Of a stretch of DNA of 64,000 nucleotides, positions 32,611-41,918 are shown in pieces. Position numbers and translations under genes: made by a program. The notes under the pieces are model-generated. The model ran no database searches. It was given only the letters and a program-made list of their open reading frames with translations, and was not told the origin of the DNA. Numbering within the stretch: the stretch's first letter is position 1; each line of letters opens with the position of its first letter. The DNA comes from Exiguobacterium sp. J17977 (GTDB lineage: Bacteria > Bacillota > Bacilli > Exiguobacteriales > Exiguobacteriaceae), in NCBI RefSeq assembly GCF_018616375.1, contig NZ_JAEQBB010000003.1:62001-126000 (forward strand). Direction: 5' to 3'.

Positions 32611-34908
32611 ATGAAACGATTGTTTGCAGTCGACGAATGGAAAGTAACGGAAAAAGGCCTACATCCAGAGGAAAATCGCCTGGCGGAATCGATCACCTCG
32701 CTCGGGAACGGTCACATGGGGATGCGCGGCAACTTTGAAGAAGAGTATTCAAACGATACACACCAAGGCTTTTATGTGGCCGGTGTCTATTATCCAGATA
32801 AGACACGTGTCGGTTGGTGGAAAAACGGATATCCGGAATACTTCGCAAAAGTATTGAACGCGACGAATGTCATCGGTCTTCGTGTCGCCATCAACGGGAC
32901 GCCGGTCGACTTGGCGAAGTGGGAAGTGAAAGACTTTACACGTGAACTCGATATGCAGCGCGGTGTCTTAACGCGGACGTTCACCCTCGTGAACGGGACG
33001 GAAGAGACGAACGTCGAAGTCGTCCGCTTCTTCTCCATCGTCGACAAAGAGATTTTGGCGATCCGTTACAACGTCACTCCGGTCAACTATGAAGCGAAAG
33101 TCGAGTTCACACCTTACTTGGACGGGGATGTCGTCAACGAAGACTCGAACTATGACGAGAAGTTCTGGTTGCCGGTGGAACATGGCGTCGAAGAGCGTTT
33201 CGGTTTCGTGACAACGAAAACGAAGAAGCTCGACTGGCACGTCACGGCATCGATGATTGCTGACGTCGAAGGGGCACGTTGCGAAGTGCTCGACGCGACG
33301 GACCTCTATGTCGCCAACAAGTTCACGGTCACGGCGCCAGCTGGCGAGACGGCGACGGCGTACAAGTACGTCTCGGTCGTCACGAACCGTGATTACGAAG
33401 TCGAGGCGTTACAGTCAGAAGGGATGCAACGTGTCGAGACGGCGTTCGACAAAGGCTTTGAAACGCTTCTCGCCGAGCAGACGGAAGCATGGCTCGCACG
33501 TTGGGAAGACGCGGACGTTCGCATCGACGGCGACGCTGAAGCGCAACAAGGCATCCGCTTCAACATCTTCAATATGTATCAGACCTACACAGGCGAGGAC
33601 TCACGCCTCAACATCGGACCGAAAGGGTTCACCGGCGAGAAATACGGCGGTGCCACATACTGGGACACGGAAGCGTACTGCCTCCACTTCTACTTGGCGA
33701 CGACGAAACCGGAAGTGTCGTGGAACTTGCTCAAATATCGTCACAATCAATTGCCGCAAGCAAAAGAGAACTCGGTCAAGAACGTCGGCATGGAAGGCGC
33801 CCTCTATCCGATGGTGACGATGAACGGGGAAGAGTGCCACAACGAGTGGGAAATCACGCATGAAGAGATTCACCGCAACGGGGCGATCGCACACGCCATC
33901 TTCAACTATACGAACTTCACCGGCGACAAGTCATACCTAGGTCAATACGGACTTGAAGTATTGGTCGAGATCTCGCGTTACTGGGCTAGCCGCGTCAACT
34001 TTGTCCCGCACAAAGACGTGTATATGATTCTAGGCGTCACAGGTCCGAACGAATACGATAACAACGTCAATAACAACTGGTATACGAACTTGATTGCCGC
34101 GTGGACGCTCGAGTACACGCAAGACGTGTACAACTACTTGAAAGAAGCAGAACCGGCGCGTCTTGAAGAACTGATTGCGACACTCGGTCTTTCAGATGAA
34201 GAACTCGCGAAGTGGAACGATATCCAGACGAAGATGTACTATCCGAAAGATGACCTCGTCCCGGATGTGTTCATGCAACAGGATGGTTTCATGGATAAAG
34301 AACAGATTTTGGTGAAAGACCTCGACCCGAAACATTTGCCGCTCAACCAAAACTGGTCATGGGACCGCATTCTCCGCTCGAACTTCATCAAGCAGGCGGA
34401 CGTGCTCCAAGGACTGTATACGTTCAGCGACCGCTTCACGGTCGAACAGAAGCGTGCCAACTTCGACTTCTATGAGCCGCGCACGGTCCATGAGTCGAGC
34501 TTGTCGCCTTGCGTCTACTCGATTATCGCGGCCGAAGTCGGTTATGAAGACAAGGCGGTCGAGTTGTACCAACGTTCGGCGCGACTTGATCTCGACAACT
34601 ATAACAACGATACGGAAGATGGGCTTCACATCACGTCGATGGTCGGTTCATGGATGTCGATCGTTCATGGTTTCGCCGGCATGCGTGCCCTCGATTCGGA
34701 GCTCACGTTCAGCCCGATGATTCCTAAGGACTGGAACGGATACTCGTTCAACATGCTCTGGCGCGGCCATCACTTGACGGTCACGTCGACGCGTGAACAA
34801 GTGACGATCAAACAGACGGGTGGCACGGACGTGTCAATCCGCGTATATGGAAACGTCGTTACGGTCCCGGCAAATGATGTCGTGACAATCGAGACGGTGA
34901 AAGCGTGA
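32611..34908 (+). CDS. GH65 maltose phosphorylase
   Basis: 765 aa, full length for the family. It splits maltose with phosphate to beta-glucose 1-phosphate and glucose in the cytoplasm. The N-terminal beta-sandwich covers about residues 1-270 and the (alpha/alpha)6 barrel follows. The block GVTGPNEYDNNVNNNWYTN carries Glu481, the candidate general acid by analogy with lactobacillal maltose phosphorylase; HNEWEITHEEIHRNG lies earlier in the barrel. Trehalose or kojibiose phosphorylase activity cannot be excluded, but shared operators with the maltodextrin genes favour maltose. A beta-phosphoglucomutase gene, often adjacent, is not here. Confidence 0.88.
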   Translation: MKRLFAVDEWKVTEKGLHPEENRLAESITSLGNGHMGMRGNFEEEYSNDTHQGFYVAGVYYPDKTRVGWWKNGYPEYFAKVLNATNVIGLRVAINGTPVDLAKWEVKDFTRELDMQRGVLTRTFTLVNGTEETNVEVVRFFSIVDKEILAIRYNVTPVNYEAKVEFTPYLDGDVVNEDSNYDEKFWLPVEHGVEERFGFVTTKTKKLDWHVTASMIADVEGARCEVLDATDLYVANKFTVTAPAGETATAYKYVSVVTNRDYEVEALQSEGMQRVETAFDKGFETLLAEQTEAWLARWEDADVRIDGDAEAQQGIRFNIFNMYQTYTGEDSRLNIGPKGFTGEKYGGATYWDTEAYCLHFYLATTKPEVSWNLLKYRHNQLPQAKENSVKNVGMEGALYPMVTMNGEECHNEWEITHEEIHRNGAIAHAIFNYTNFTGDKSYLGQYGLEVLVEISRYWASRVNFVPHKDVYMILGVTGPNEYDNNVNNNWYTNLIAAWTLEYTQDVYNYLKEAEPARLEELIATLGLSDEELAKWNDIQTKMYYPKDDLVPDVFMQQDGFMDKEQILVKDLDPKHLPLNQNWSWDRILRSNFIKQADVLQGLYTFSDRFTVEQKRANFDFYEPRTVHESSLSPCVYSIIAAEVGYEDKAVELYQRSARLDLDNYNNDTEDGLHITSMVGSWMSIVHGFAGMRALDSELTFSPMIPKDWNGYSFNMLWRGHHLTVTSTREQVTIKQTGGTDVSIRVYGNVVTVPANDVVTIETVKA

Positions 34909-34926
34909 CCAAACGCATCAGCTCAA

Positions 34927-34955
34927 CAAGTCGGCCTCGGCCGGCTTGTTTTTTT
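34927..34955 (+). terminator. Terminator after the GH65 gene
   Basis: CAAGTCGGCC-TC-GGCCGGCTTG followed by seven T. Confidence 0.88.
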
Positions 34956-35053
34956 ATGAGAAGCGCGGACACATCTCATTATTTTTGTAGTAGGCAGCAC
35001 CAGAAAACTATGTTATCTTGATTCTTAGCCATTTTTGAAAGGGGAGACAAAAC

Positions 35054-35902
35054 TTGACGGAAGCCGTTAAAGAACACGCACGCATCGGGATCGTTTCGAT
35101 TATCGGGGGAGTGTTCGTTGCATTATCCATGACATTATTTTTAATCCCGGCGGGGGTATACTCGACCGGATTTACGGGGCTCGCCCAAATCTTTACGCAA
35201 CTGTTTGCGGGGACACCGTTTGAGCTCGGGGAAGGAATTTGGTTCTTCGTCTTGAACGTGCCGCTGTTGATCGTCAGTTACTTCATGCTCGGCAAGAACA
35301 TGATGATTCATACGTTGATCAGCGTCGCGGCAGTTACCGTGTTCATTCGCGTGCTTCCGCAGTCGTCCATCATTTCGGACGACCCGCTGTTGAACGCTGT
35401 GTTCGGCGGGGTTTTGCTCGCCATCGGTTCGGGGATTACGATTCGCTTTGGTGCCTCGACCGGCGGATTCGATATCGTCGCCCTTATTTTAGCGAAGTTC
35501 ACGAACAACTCGGTCGGCGTCTATCTGTTCCTCATGAACATGATGATCGCGCTTTGGGCCGGTGCATTGTTCGGTTGGCAGACCGCGCTCTATACGATCG
35601 TCTTCTTATATGTGACGTCGAAAGTCATCGATGAGATTTACACGAATACGCAGCGTCAGACGCTCTTCATCGTCACGAGCCATCCGGACGAAGTGACGAA
35701 AGAGTTACACCAGCATGTCTTCCGCGGCATCACGCTCATGCCGGCGATTGGCACGTACTCGAAAGTCGAGAAAGCGACGCTCATGATGGTCGCCCAACGC
35801 CACGAAGTGCGAGAAATTACGCGCATCTGTAAAGATGCCGACCCGACCGTCTTCATCAATATGGTCCCAACTGAAGATGTCGAAGGTGCGTTCCGACGCT
35901 AA
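35054..35902 (+). CDS. YitT family membrane protein
   Basis: 282 aa. About five or six membrane helices (residues 12-205) carry the family motif GSGITIRFGASTGGFDIVA; a soluble C-terminal DUF2179 domain follows (about 210-280, TLFIVTSHPDEV to VPTEDVEGAF). Function is unknown. The start is TTG 35054, seven bases after AAGGGGAG; no ATG fits. It is a single-gene unit between two terminators. A possible promoter is TTGTAG then TATGTT with an 18-base spacer about 60 bases upstream. Confidence 0.88.
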   Translation: MTEAVKEHARIGIVSIIGGVFVALSMTLFLIPAGVYSTGFTGLAQIFTQLFAGTPFELGEGIWFFVLNVPLLIVSYFMLGKNMMIHTLISVAAVTVFIRVLPQSSIISDDPLLNAVFGGVLLAIGSGITIRFGASTGGFDIVALILAKFTNNSVGVYLFLMNMMIALWAGALFGWQTALYTIVFLYVTSKVIDEIYTNTQRQTLFIVTSHPDEVTKELHQHVFRGITLMPAIGTYSKVEKATLMMVAQRHEVREITRICKDADPTVFINMVPTEDVEGAFRR

Positions 35903-35906
35903 AATA

Positions 35907-35934
35907 AACCCCCGCTGAACGCTCAGCGGGGGTT
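35907..35934 (+). terminator. Terminator after the YitT-like gene
   Basis: AACCCCCGCTGA-ACGC-TCAGCGGGGGTT is a perfect 12-bp stem; flanking A/T suggests partial bidirectional action. Confidence 0.88.
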
Positions 35935-35976
35935 ATTGTATAGGTAGACATCAAACAAATGTGAGGGGGACGCGTA

Positions 35977-36648
35977 ATGATTGGAGTCAGCATTGCGACG
36001 AAATGGGAATATGAAGCGACATTGGCGTACTATGACGTCGAAGCGGAGGAGCGATTCGATTACCCGTATGGCGAGTATTTCAGGAGGATGCTTGATGACG
36101 TCGAACTTGTTTTTTACAGCACCGGTGTACGGAAAGCGAATGGGGTCGGTGCCAATCAATATATGATATCTCGGTTCGATTTAGTAAAAGTCATCGTGGC
36201 TGGGACGTGCGCTGGAATCGACGATACGTTCGACCCGTTGGATATTTTCGTCCCGCATCGAGCCGTTCAATACGATTGTACGGTCAAAGAAGTAGAGCCG
36301 CTCATCAAGCAATCGTTCATCGTCGACATCGAACTAGCGAATTACGGGGACGATTTTTTGAGCGGTACCATCGCGACGGCCGATCGAGCGGTCGTGATGT
36401 GGAACGATTACCTGGAACTGAAGAAACATGACATCACCATCGCGGACACGGAAGCGGGTGCCATCGCGTACATCTGCAAGAAAAATGACGTCGAATGCAT
36501 CATCATCAAAGGCATCTCCGACTTTCCGACAGACGAGAGACAAGGTGACGCCGTTGCCTCGAATGCGGAACAAATCAATGTGTATTTGGCCAATACCCCG
36601 AAAGTGATGACGAAGATTTTCGACGACTATTTGATACGTTTCCTGTAG
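35977..36648 (+). CDS. MTA/SAH nucleosidase-like phosphorylase superfamily protein
   Basis: 223 aa of the PNP/UDP phosphorylase fold. The N-terminus MIGVSIATKWEYEA, STGVRKANGVGA and IVAGTCAGIDDTF match the phosphate/ribose region. TEAGAIAYICKKN takes the place of the DMEGAAIA motif of 5'-methylthioadenosine/SAH nucleosidases, and IIKGISDFP carries the conserved Asp of SD. The altered M-E motif suggests a different base or nucleoside from classical MtnN. GAGGGGGAC precedes the ATG. It is monocistronic, ending at a terminator shared with the convergent HAD gene. Confidence 0.75.
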   Translation: MIGVSIATKWEYEATLAYYDVEAEERFDYPYGEYFRRMLDDVELVFYSTGVRKANGVGANQYMISRFDLVKVIVAGTCAGIDDTFDPLDIFVPHRAVQYDCTVKEVEPLIKQSFIVDIELANYGDDFLSGTIATADRAVVMWNDYLELKKHDITIADTEAGAIAYICKKNDVECIIIKGISDFPTDERQGDAVASNAEQINVYLANTPKVMTKIFDDYLIRFL

Positions 36649-36659
36649 GCAAATCGCAA

Positions 36660-36689
36660 AAACACCGACTGCATGCACAGTCGGTGTTT
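36660..36689. terminator. Bidirectional terminator between nucleosidase-like and HAD genes
   Basis: AAACACCGACTG and CAGTCGGTGTTT form a perfect 12-bp stem. Confidence 0.85.
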
Positions 36690-36692
36690 GGA

Positions 36693-37505
36693 TTATGCTT
36701 TGATGCCTAGTTTCTCTTCGAGGTAGATGGCGATGCCGTCTTCCATATTCGACGCGGTCACTTCATCTGCGACGGCTTTCAACTGGCTGATGGCGTTGTC
36801 CATCGCGACGCCGGTACCGACGTAGTCGAGCATCTCGAGGTCGTTTTCCTCGTCGCCGAACGCGATGATGTTTTTACGGTTGATGCCGAGATGTTTCGAC
36901 ACTTCGCGCAAACCGAGCGCCTTCGACGTGTTCTGGCTCATGACTTCAATCATGTGCTCCGGCATGCGCCATTGGCGGTTCAAGACGGCCTCGGCGTGGA
37001 CTTTATTCAACCGAGCGCGGACGTTGTCGACGTGCTCTTTCGTTGCGTGGATGAGGAGCGAGGTCGGCTCTTCCTGCAAGTGCTTGAGTAAGTTGCCCGA
37101 TGTGACGCTGAGTGCGCGTTCGGCGTATGGGCTGTAAAACTCTTGCGGGTCTTTATGGAAGTAGACGTGATCGGTCACTTCGACGACGATGTTGTGCGCT
37201 TTCGTGTCCGACACTTCTTCAATAATCTCATGCGCCGTCTTGAGCGGGATTGGACGGTGCGTTACTGCGTATGACGGATCTTTCGGATGATGGACGAGCG
37301 CCCCGTTGAAGTTGATGAGCGGTGTCGTCAAGCCGAGCTCTTCGTAATACATGATCGAGTGGCGATGTGGGCGACCGGTCGCGATCATGACTTCATGACC
37401 GGCCTCGCGGGCCGCCTGGAGCGCACGCACGTTGCGTTCACTGATCGTCTTGTCGTCGCGCAACAACGTTCCATCCAAATCGACTGCGATTAAATAACGT
37501 GACAT
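36693..37505 (-). CDS. HAD superfamily hydrolase, Cof/YxeH type
   Basis: 270 aa cytoplasmic phosphatase. Motif I is VDLDGTLL (residues 8-15), motif II is MIATGRP, the Lys of motif III is near SKALGL, and motif IV is AFGDEENDLEM. A C2-type cap (about 85-190) fits the Cof/IIB subclass, which acts on sugar phosphates, FMN or PLP. The substrate is not predictable. The gene is monocistronic. Confidence 0.88.
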   Translation of the reverse strand: MSRYLIAVDLDGTLLRDDKTISERNVRALQAAREAGHEVMIATGRPHRHSIMYYEELGLTTPLINFNGALVHHPKDPSYAVTHRPIPLKTAHEIIEEVSDTKAHNIVVEVTDHVYFHKDPQEFYSPYAERALSVTSGNLLKHLQEEPTSLLIHATKEHVDNVRARLNKVHAEAVLNRQWRMPEHMIEVMSQNTSKALGLREVSKHLGINRKNIIAFGDEENDLEMLDYVGTGVAMDNAISQLKAVADEVTASNMEDGIAIYLEEKLGIKA

Positions 37506-37669
37506 AGGGTTTCCTCTTTTCTACGAGTTGCTTATTTCTCAAACCGTACCATATTTCCCGTTTCGACGGAAAGAATATACAATCGAGGTCGCACATTTTA
37601 CGGTAACAATGCTATACTAAGGACGTATGAATTTTTCATGAATCATCTGTGAGATGGAGGGGACTATCG

Positions 37670-37864
37670 ATGCGTTACTTAGTCACATTGTTCTGGGCGA
37701 TCTTGCTTTCGAATACAGCAATCTTTATCATTTCTGCTGTCGATGGCGTGCCGTTCAACGCGATGCTCGCGACATTCTTTGGCGTCGTCATCACGATCTT
37801 TATTGTACTCTTAGACACGCTTAACCAAGATATGGGGATTAGCGACGTCGCACAAGAGAAGTAA
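37670..37864 (+). CDS. YjzD-like (DUF2929) small membrane protein
   Basis: 64 aa with two membrane helices (about 3-22 and 30-50) and a short charged tail. N-terminus RYLVTLFWAILLSN and length match the DUF2929/YjzD family of Bacilli; function unknown. ATG 37670 follows TGGAGGGG by six bases; the upstream in-frame start at 37649 lacks a site. Confidence 0.75.
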   Translation: MRYLVTLFWAILLSNTAIFIISAVDGVPFNAMLATFFGVVITIFIVLLDTLNQDMGISDVAQEK

Positions 37865-37930
37865 GACGTCTACAACCAAGCTGGCTCATATCCGAGTCAG
37901 TTCTTTTTATATTACGAGGAGGAATCGGTC

Positions 37931-38350
37931 ATGAAAAATAGTGCCAAACGGGCGAACTTCATCACGTTCGCCATCATCGGAGTCATCATCGTTATCGGTC
38001 TCGGTTTGTTGTTCTTCTTGAACAATGCGAACGAGGAGACGGGAGTCAACGCCGTCACACCGGAGGAGCTCGAGACGAAAATCTCAGAAGAAGAGGAAGT
38101 CGTCGTCTACTTCTGGCAGACAGGTTGCGAATATTGTGAGCAAGTCAAACCGTACGTCGAGCCACTCATCGAAGAATATGACGCCGTGTCAATCAACTTG
38201 GCCGACCATAATGTCTGGACGACTTATGGCATCAACGGGACACCGACAATGATTCGTTTCCAAGACGGAAAAGAAGTCGGACGTGTCGAAGGAGCGGTCT
38301 CGGAGCAACAGTACGAGACGTTCTTTAAAAACGAGGAGGGCGCACAGTGA
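37931..38350 (+). CDS. Membrane-anchored thioredoxin-like protein
   Basis: 139 aa. One N-terminal membrane helix (about 11-31) should place the thioredoxin fold outside. The active-site motif is WQTGCEYCEQVKP (C-x-x-C at about 69-72) with the cis-Pro in NGTPTMIRF. It probably acts in extracytoplasmic disulfide exchange. GAGGAGGAA precedes the ATG. It overlaps psd by four bases (GTGA). The functional link to Psd is unclear. Confidence 0.83.
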   Translation: MKNSAKRANFITFAIIGVIIVIGLGLLFFLNNANEETGVNAVTPEELETKISEEEEVVVYFWQTGCEYCEQVKPYVEPLIEEYDAVSINLADHNVWTTYGINGTPTMIRFQDGKEVGRVEGAVSEQQYETFFKNEEGAQ

Positions 38351-39129
38351 TCAAAAGCCGCTTATATCAGACATTGTTTGAATTGAACGCGACCCCGGTC
38401 ATTGCCAAGCGACTCCGTGCCTTCGCCGAATCATCAGCGAGCCGGGCTTTCATCCCGTCGTTTGCGAAAACGTATCAAATCAACGTTGATGAAGCGGCGG
38501 AACCGATTGAGGCTTATCCGAGCCTGCACGCCTTTTTCACGCGTCATTTGAAAGACGGGGCCCGGCCGATTGATGCCGACCCGAGCTCGGTCGTCTCGCC
38601 ATGCGACGGGAAACTGTCCATCGTGGCCGATATTACGGTCGACAGTCGCTTTGAAGTCAAGGGTCAGTCGTACACGCTTGCCGAACTGCTCGGCTCGCAA
38701 CAAGAAGCGAGACGTTACGCCGGCGGTACGGTCTGTGTCCTTTACTTGAGTCCGCGAGACTATCATCGGGTACATGTCCCGCTCGCCGGGCGTGTGCTCA
38801 GTCATTATGAACTCGGTGACCGTTCGGCGCCGGTCAACGACATCGGGTTGACGGAGACGGTCCGTCCGCTCTCACGCAACTACCGTCGCGTCACGCGCTT
38901 CGAGACGGCCGCTGGTCGATACGAGCACATCATGGTCGGTGCGTTGAACGTCAATACGATCGAATGGACGCTCGCAGGCGACCAGGCGGCCAAAGGCGAA
39001 GAGGTCGGTTACTTCTCATTCGGCTCGACCGTCATCCTTTGTTTTGAGAAAGGCCGTGTCTTCATTGATCCGGCCAAAATCGGCCCGGTTCGACTTGGAG
39101 AAGTCATCGGGACGATGCAAAACGGTTGA
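38347..39129 (+). CDS. psd: Phosphatidylserine decarboxylase
   Basis: 260 aa. It decarboxylates phosphatidylserine to phosphatidylethanolamine at the membrane. Features are FFTRHLKDGARP, SPCDGKL, YLSPRDYHRVHVPLAG and the self-cleavage motif FGSTV near the C-terminus, where Ser becomes the pyruvoyl group; a Phe takes the place of the usual Leu in LGST. The start is GTG 38347, overlapping the thioredoxin-like stop. It acts after PssA (17907). Confidence 0.93.
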   Translation: MIKSRLYQTLFELNATPVIAKRLRAFAESSASRAFIPSFAKTYQINVDEAAEPIEAYPSLHAFFTRHLKDGARPIDADPSSVVSPCDGKLSIVADITVDSRFEVKGQSYTLAELLGSQQEARRYAGGTVCVLYLSPRDYHRVHVPLAGRVLSHYELGDRSAPVNDIGLTETVRPLSRNYRRVTRFETAAGRYEHIMVGALNVNTIEWTLAGDQAAKGEEVGYFSFGSTVILCFEKGRVFIDPAKIGPVRLGEVIGTMQNG

Positions 39130-39149
39130 TTTTTTAAAACTTTTTTAGG

Positions 39150-39190
39150 CCGACCGAACGATACACTAGTCGTTTGGTCGGTTTTCGTTT
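39150..39190 (+). terminator. Terminator after psd
   Basis: CCGACCGAACGA and TCGTTTGGTCGG form a stem with one mismatch, followed by TTTTCGTTT. Confidence 0.78.
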
Positions 39191-39257
39191 ACCATAGAAG
39201 GGATATCACTACATGTATAGTAGTTGAATCGCTTTAGCTAATTGGAGGAATTTAATC

Positions 39258-39884
39258 GTGTTTAATCGACTTTATCCGAAACAGTTCGTCGCGTCAGTAT
39301 TTGACATCGACCTTGAAGAATTGAAAGACCGTGGGGTTCGCGTCATTTTGACGGACCTTGATAATACACTCGTGGCCTGGGACGTCCCGCACGCACCAGA
39401 GCTTCTTTTGCTATGGCTTGAAAAAGTGAAATCACACGGACTCGATGTCATCGTCGTCTCGAATAACAACGAGAACCGCGTACGTACGTTCACGGAACCG
39501 CTCGGCCTTCACTATGTGGCACGTGCGAAAAAGCCGTTGCCGTCTGGATTCAAACAGGCGCTTGCGAAATATGGCTATTCGACGAAAGAAGCCATCTTCT
39601 TAGGCGATCAATTGTTCACGGACGTACTCGGCGCCAACATGGCTGGGATTCACGTCATCCACGTGCAACCGGTCGTCAAGACAGACGGACTTGTCACGAA
39701 GTTCAATCGCATGCTTGAAAAAGTCGTGTTCGCCCATATGAAACGTCGCGGAAAGTACGTGTTGATCACGAAAAAAGTTGAGGAGCTCGCCGTCGATGCG
39801 AAGCGCGCCAAAGTGGCGGTCGCTGAGAAAATCGGTGAAGCGATGCACTCGCGTTCCGAAGATTCACATAAAAAAGATGAATAA
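39258..39884 (+). CDS. yqeG: YqeG family HAD IIIA-type phosphatase
   Basis: 208 aa. The HAD motifs are LTDLDNTLVAWD, VVSNNN and FLGDQLFTDVLGANMAG, with a lysine before it in RAKKPLP. It is conserved upstream of yqeH in Bacilli; the natural substrate is unknown. The start is GTG 39258 after GGAGGAA. The C-terminal 40 residues are a charged helix. It is the first gene of the yqe cluster. Confidence 0.92.
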   Translation: MFNRLYPKQFVASVFDIDLEELKDRGVRVILTDLDNTLVAWDVPHAPELLLLWLEKVKSHGLDVIVVSNNNENRVRTFTEPLGLHYVARAKKPLPSGFKQALAKYGYSTKEAIFLGDQLFTDVLGANMAGIHVIHVQPVVKTDGLVTKFNRMLEKVVFAHMKRRGKYVLITKKVEELAVDAKRAKVAVAEKIGEAMHSRSEDSHKKDE

Positions 39885-39910
39885 GGACCTCGAACGCACA
39901 GGAAGAAGGA

Positions 39911-39976
39911 GGCTGTCCATGTACGGCGCGTAAGGCGTCGGAATTAACGCTTCAGGAGTAGCGGCGAGGCGCTACA
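39911..39976 (+). promoter_or_regulatory. yqeH leader: 4-codon mini-ORF and hairpin
   Basis: AAGGAGG is followed after a normal spacing by ATG-TAC-GGC-GCG-TAA (39919-39933). A hairpin GTAGCG-GCGAGG-CGCTAC lies at 39959-39976, shortly before the yqeH start. This could be a minimal upstream cistron controlling yqeH, or chance. Confidence 0.3.
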
Positions 39977-40000
39977 GTGAATGAAGAAGAGGCAACTTAA

Positions 40001-41131
40001 ATGACAGCAGACAACACTATGGAAGAAACAACACGTTATTGCGCCGGTTGCGGCGTCGCCATTCAAACGGAAGACCCGACCGGTGCCGGTTATGCACCGA
40101 AATCGGCACTTGATCGCGAAATCGTCATTTGCCAACGGTGCTTCAAATTGAAGCACTACAACCAAATCCAAGACGTCGAATTGACAGATGACGACTTCTT
40201 GCGCATCTTGAACGGCATCAGTGCCAAAGAAGCGCTCGTCATCAAAATCGTCGATATCTTCGACTTCAACGGCAGCTGGTTGCCAGGGCTTCAACGCTCA
40301 GTCGGCACGAACCCCGTCCTCTTGGTCGGGAACAAAGTCGACTTATTACCGAAGTCGGTCAACCCGAACCGGATGGCCAACTGGATGAAGTCTGAAGCGA
40401 AAGAACTCGGCTTGAACCCGGTCGATGTGCACTTGATCAGTGCGAAAAAAGGGCACGGCATCGACGAGCTCGCAGAGAAAATCGAGTACTATCGTAAAGG
40501 CAAGGATGTCTATGTCGTCGGTTGTACGAACGTCGGGAAGTCGACGCTCATCAACCAAATCATCAAGCGTTTCGGAGCAGAAGACGAGGCCATCATCACG
40601 GTCAGTCATTTCCCGGGAACGACGCTCGATTTGATTGACGTCCCGCTCGACGATGATGCCAACCTGTACGACACGCCGGGGATTATCAACCGTCATCAAA
40701 TGGCGCATTATGTCGATGCGAAAGATTTGAAGACAATCACCCCGAAAAAAGAGATTAAGCCACACGTGTTCCAATTGAACCCGCAGCAGACGCTCTTCTT
40801 CGGTGGACTCGCCCGTCTCGACTACATGGAAGGCAACAAGCGCTCGTTCGTTGTCTACATGTCGAACGAGTTGAAGACACACCGGACCAAGCTCGACAAA
40901 GCAGATGAACTATACGAAAACCATATCGGTAAGATGCTCAACCCGCCGAACGAGAAAACGTTGCAACTGTTGCCTCCGCTCGTGCGTCACGAGTTCAGTC
41001 TCCGTGACGGCGTCAAGACAGACATCGTCTTCAGCGGACTCGGTTGGGTCGCGATTCACGGAAAAGGTGGACGCATCGCCGCGTGGGCACCAAAAGGAGT
41101 TGCCGTCACATTACGTGAGGCGCTCGTATGA
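40001..41131 (+). CDS. yqeH: Ribosome biogenesis GTPase YqeH (circularly permuted)
   Basis: 376 aa. The N-terminal zinc finger is CAGCGV with CQRC. The circularly permuted GTPase order is G4 GNKVDL, G5 ISAKKGHG, then G1 VGCTNVGKSTL, and G3 DTPGI. It is needed for 30S subunit assembly in Bacillus. ATG 40001 has AGAGG about nine bases upstream; an internal ATG 40019 is possible. It overlaps aroE by four bases. Confidence 0.95.
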   Translation: MTADNTMEETTRYCAGCGVAIQTEDPTGAGYAPKSALDREIVICQRCFKLKHYNQIQDVELTDDDFLRILNGISAKEALVIKIVDIFDFNGSWLPGLQRSVGTNPVLLVGNKVDLLPKSVNPNRMANWMKSEAKELGLNPVDVHLISAKKGHGIDELAEKIEYYRKGKDVYVVGCTNVGKSTLINQIIKRFGAEDEAIITVSHFPGTTLDLIDVPLDDDANLYDTPGIINRHQMAHYVDAKDLKTITPKKEIKPHVFQLNPQQTLFFGGLARLDYMEGNKRSFVVYMSNELKTHRTKLDKADELYENHIGKMLNPPNEKTLQLLPPLVRHEFSLRDGVKTDIVFSGLGWVAIHGKGGRIAAWAPKGVAVTLREALV

Positions 41132-41913
41132 GACTGGCCGTCATCGGTCACCCGATTGCTCATTCGCTCTCTCCCGTCCTGCACGAGCAGTGGCTGAGAG
41201 CGTCTGGGCTTTTCGGGCGCTATGAGGCGCTCGACGTCACCCCGGACGAACTCGCGGACTTGTTTCAACAGATGCGTGACGGCGTCTGGGACGGTTTCAA
41301 CGTCACCATCCCATACAAAGAGACGGTCATCCCGTACCTGGACGAGCTCGATCAGGCGGCCGAAGCCGCCGGTGCCGTCAACACGGTGTATAAGCGGGAC
41401 GGGAAGTTGATTGGGACGAACACGGACGGGGCCGGCCTTGTCGCCGCGCTCGACCGTTGGACCGATTGGACGGGCCGTGTGCTCGTCATCGGGGCCGGCG
41501 GGGCAGCGCGCGGCATCATCAGCGCCTTGCCGACCCGTGACGTCACGGTCACGAATCGAACGATGGAGCGGGCGGAACGCCTCGCGGACGCGTTCGGCAT
41601 CGAAGCGCAGGCGCTCGAGGATGTCGATATCGCACGCTATGACGTCATCATCCAGACGACATCGGTCGGCATGGACGGCGTCGATTCGCCACGATCGTTA
41701 AAAGGTTTACGACAAAACACCGTCGTTTGTGATATCATATATCGTCCACTCGTCACACCGTTTTTAAAGGAAGCCGCCAAAGCAGACGCGAAAATCGTCA
41801 ACGGAACTGCCATGTTTGTCGGACAAGGCGCTCTGGCGTTTGAATATTGGACAGGTGTGAGACCGGATCAACTTGTCGGAATGAAGTTAATTGAACGCTT
41901 ATTGGAGGAATAA
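41128..41913 (+). CDS. aroE: Shikimate dehydrogenase
   Basis: 261 aa. It reduces 3-dehydroshikimate with NADPH. The substrate site is IGHPIAHSLSPVLHEQWL, with catalytic NVTIPYK (Lys) and the Asp in GTNTDGAG; the nucleotide loop is IGAGGAARGI. ATGA overlap with yqeH is conserved in Bacilli. The yhbY ribosome binding site lies inside its 3' end. Confidence 0.95.
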   Translation: MRLAVIGHPIAHSLSPVLHEQWLRASGLFGRYEALDVTPDELADLFQQMRDGVWDGFNVTIPYKETVIPYLDELDQAAEAAGAVNTVYKRDGKLIGTNTDGAGLVAALDRWTDWTGRVLVIGAGGAARGIISALPTRDVTVTNRTMERAERLADAFGIEAQALEDVDIARYDVIIQTTSVGMDGVDSPRSLKGLRQNTVVCDIIYRPLVTPFLKEAAKADAKIVNGTAMFVGQGALAFEYWTGVRPDQLVGMKLIERLLEE

Positions 41914-41918
41914 ATAGT

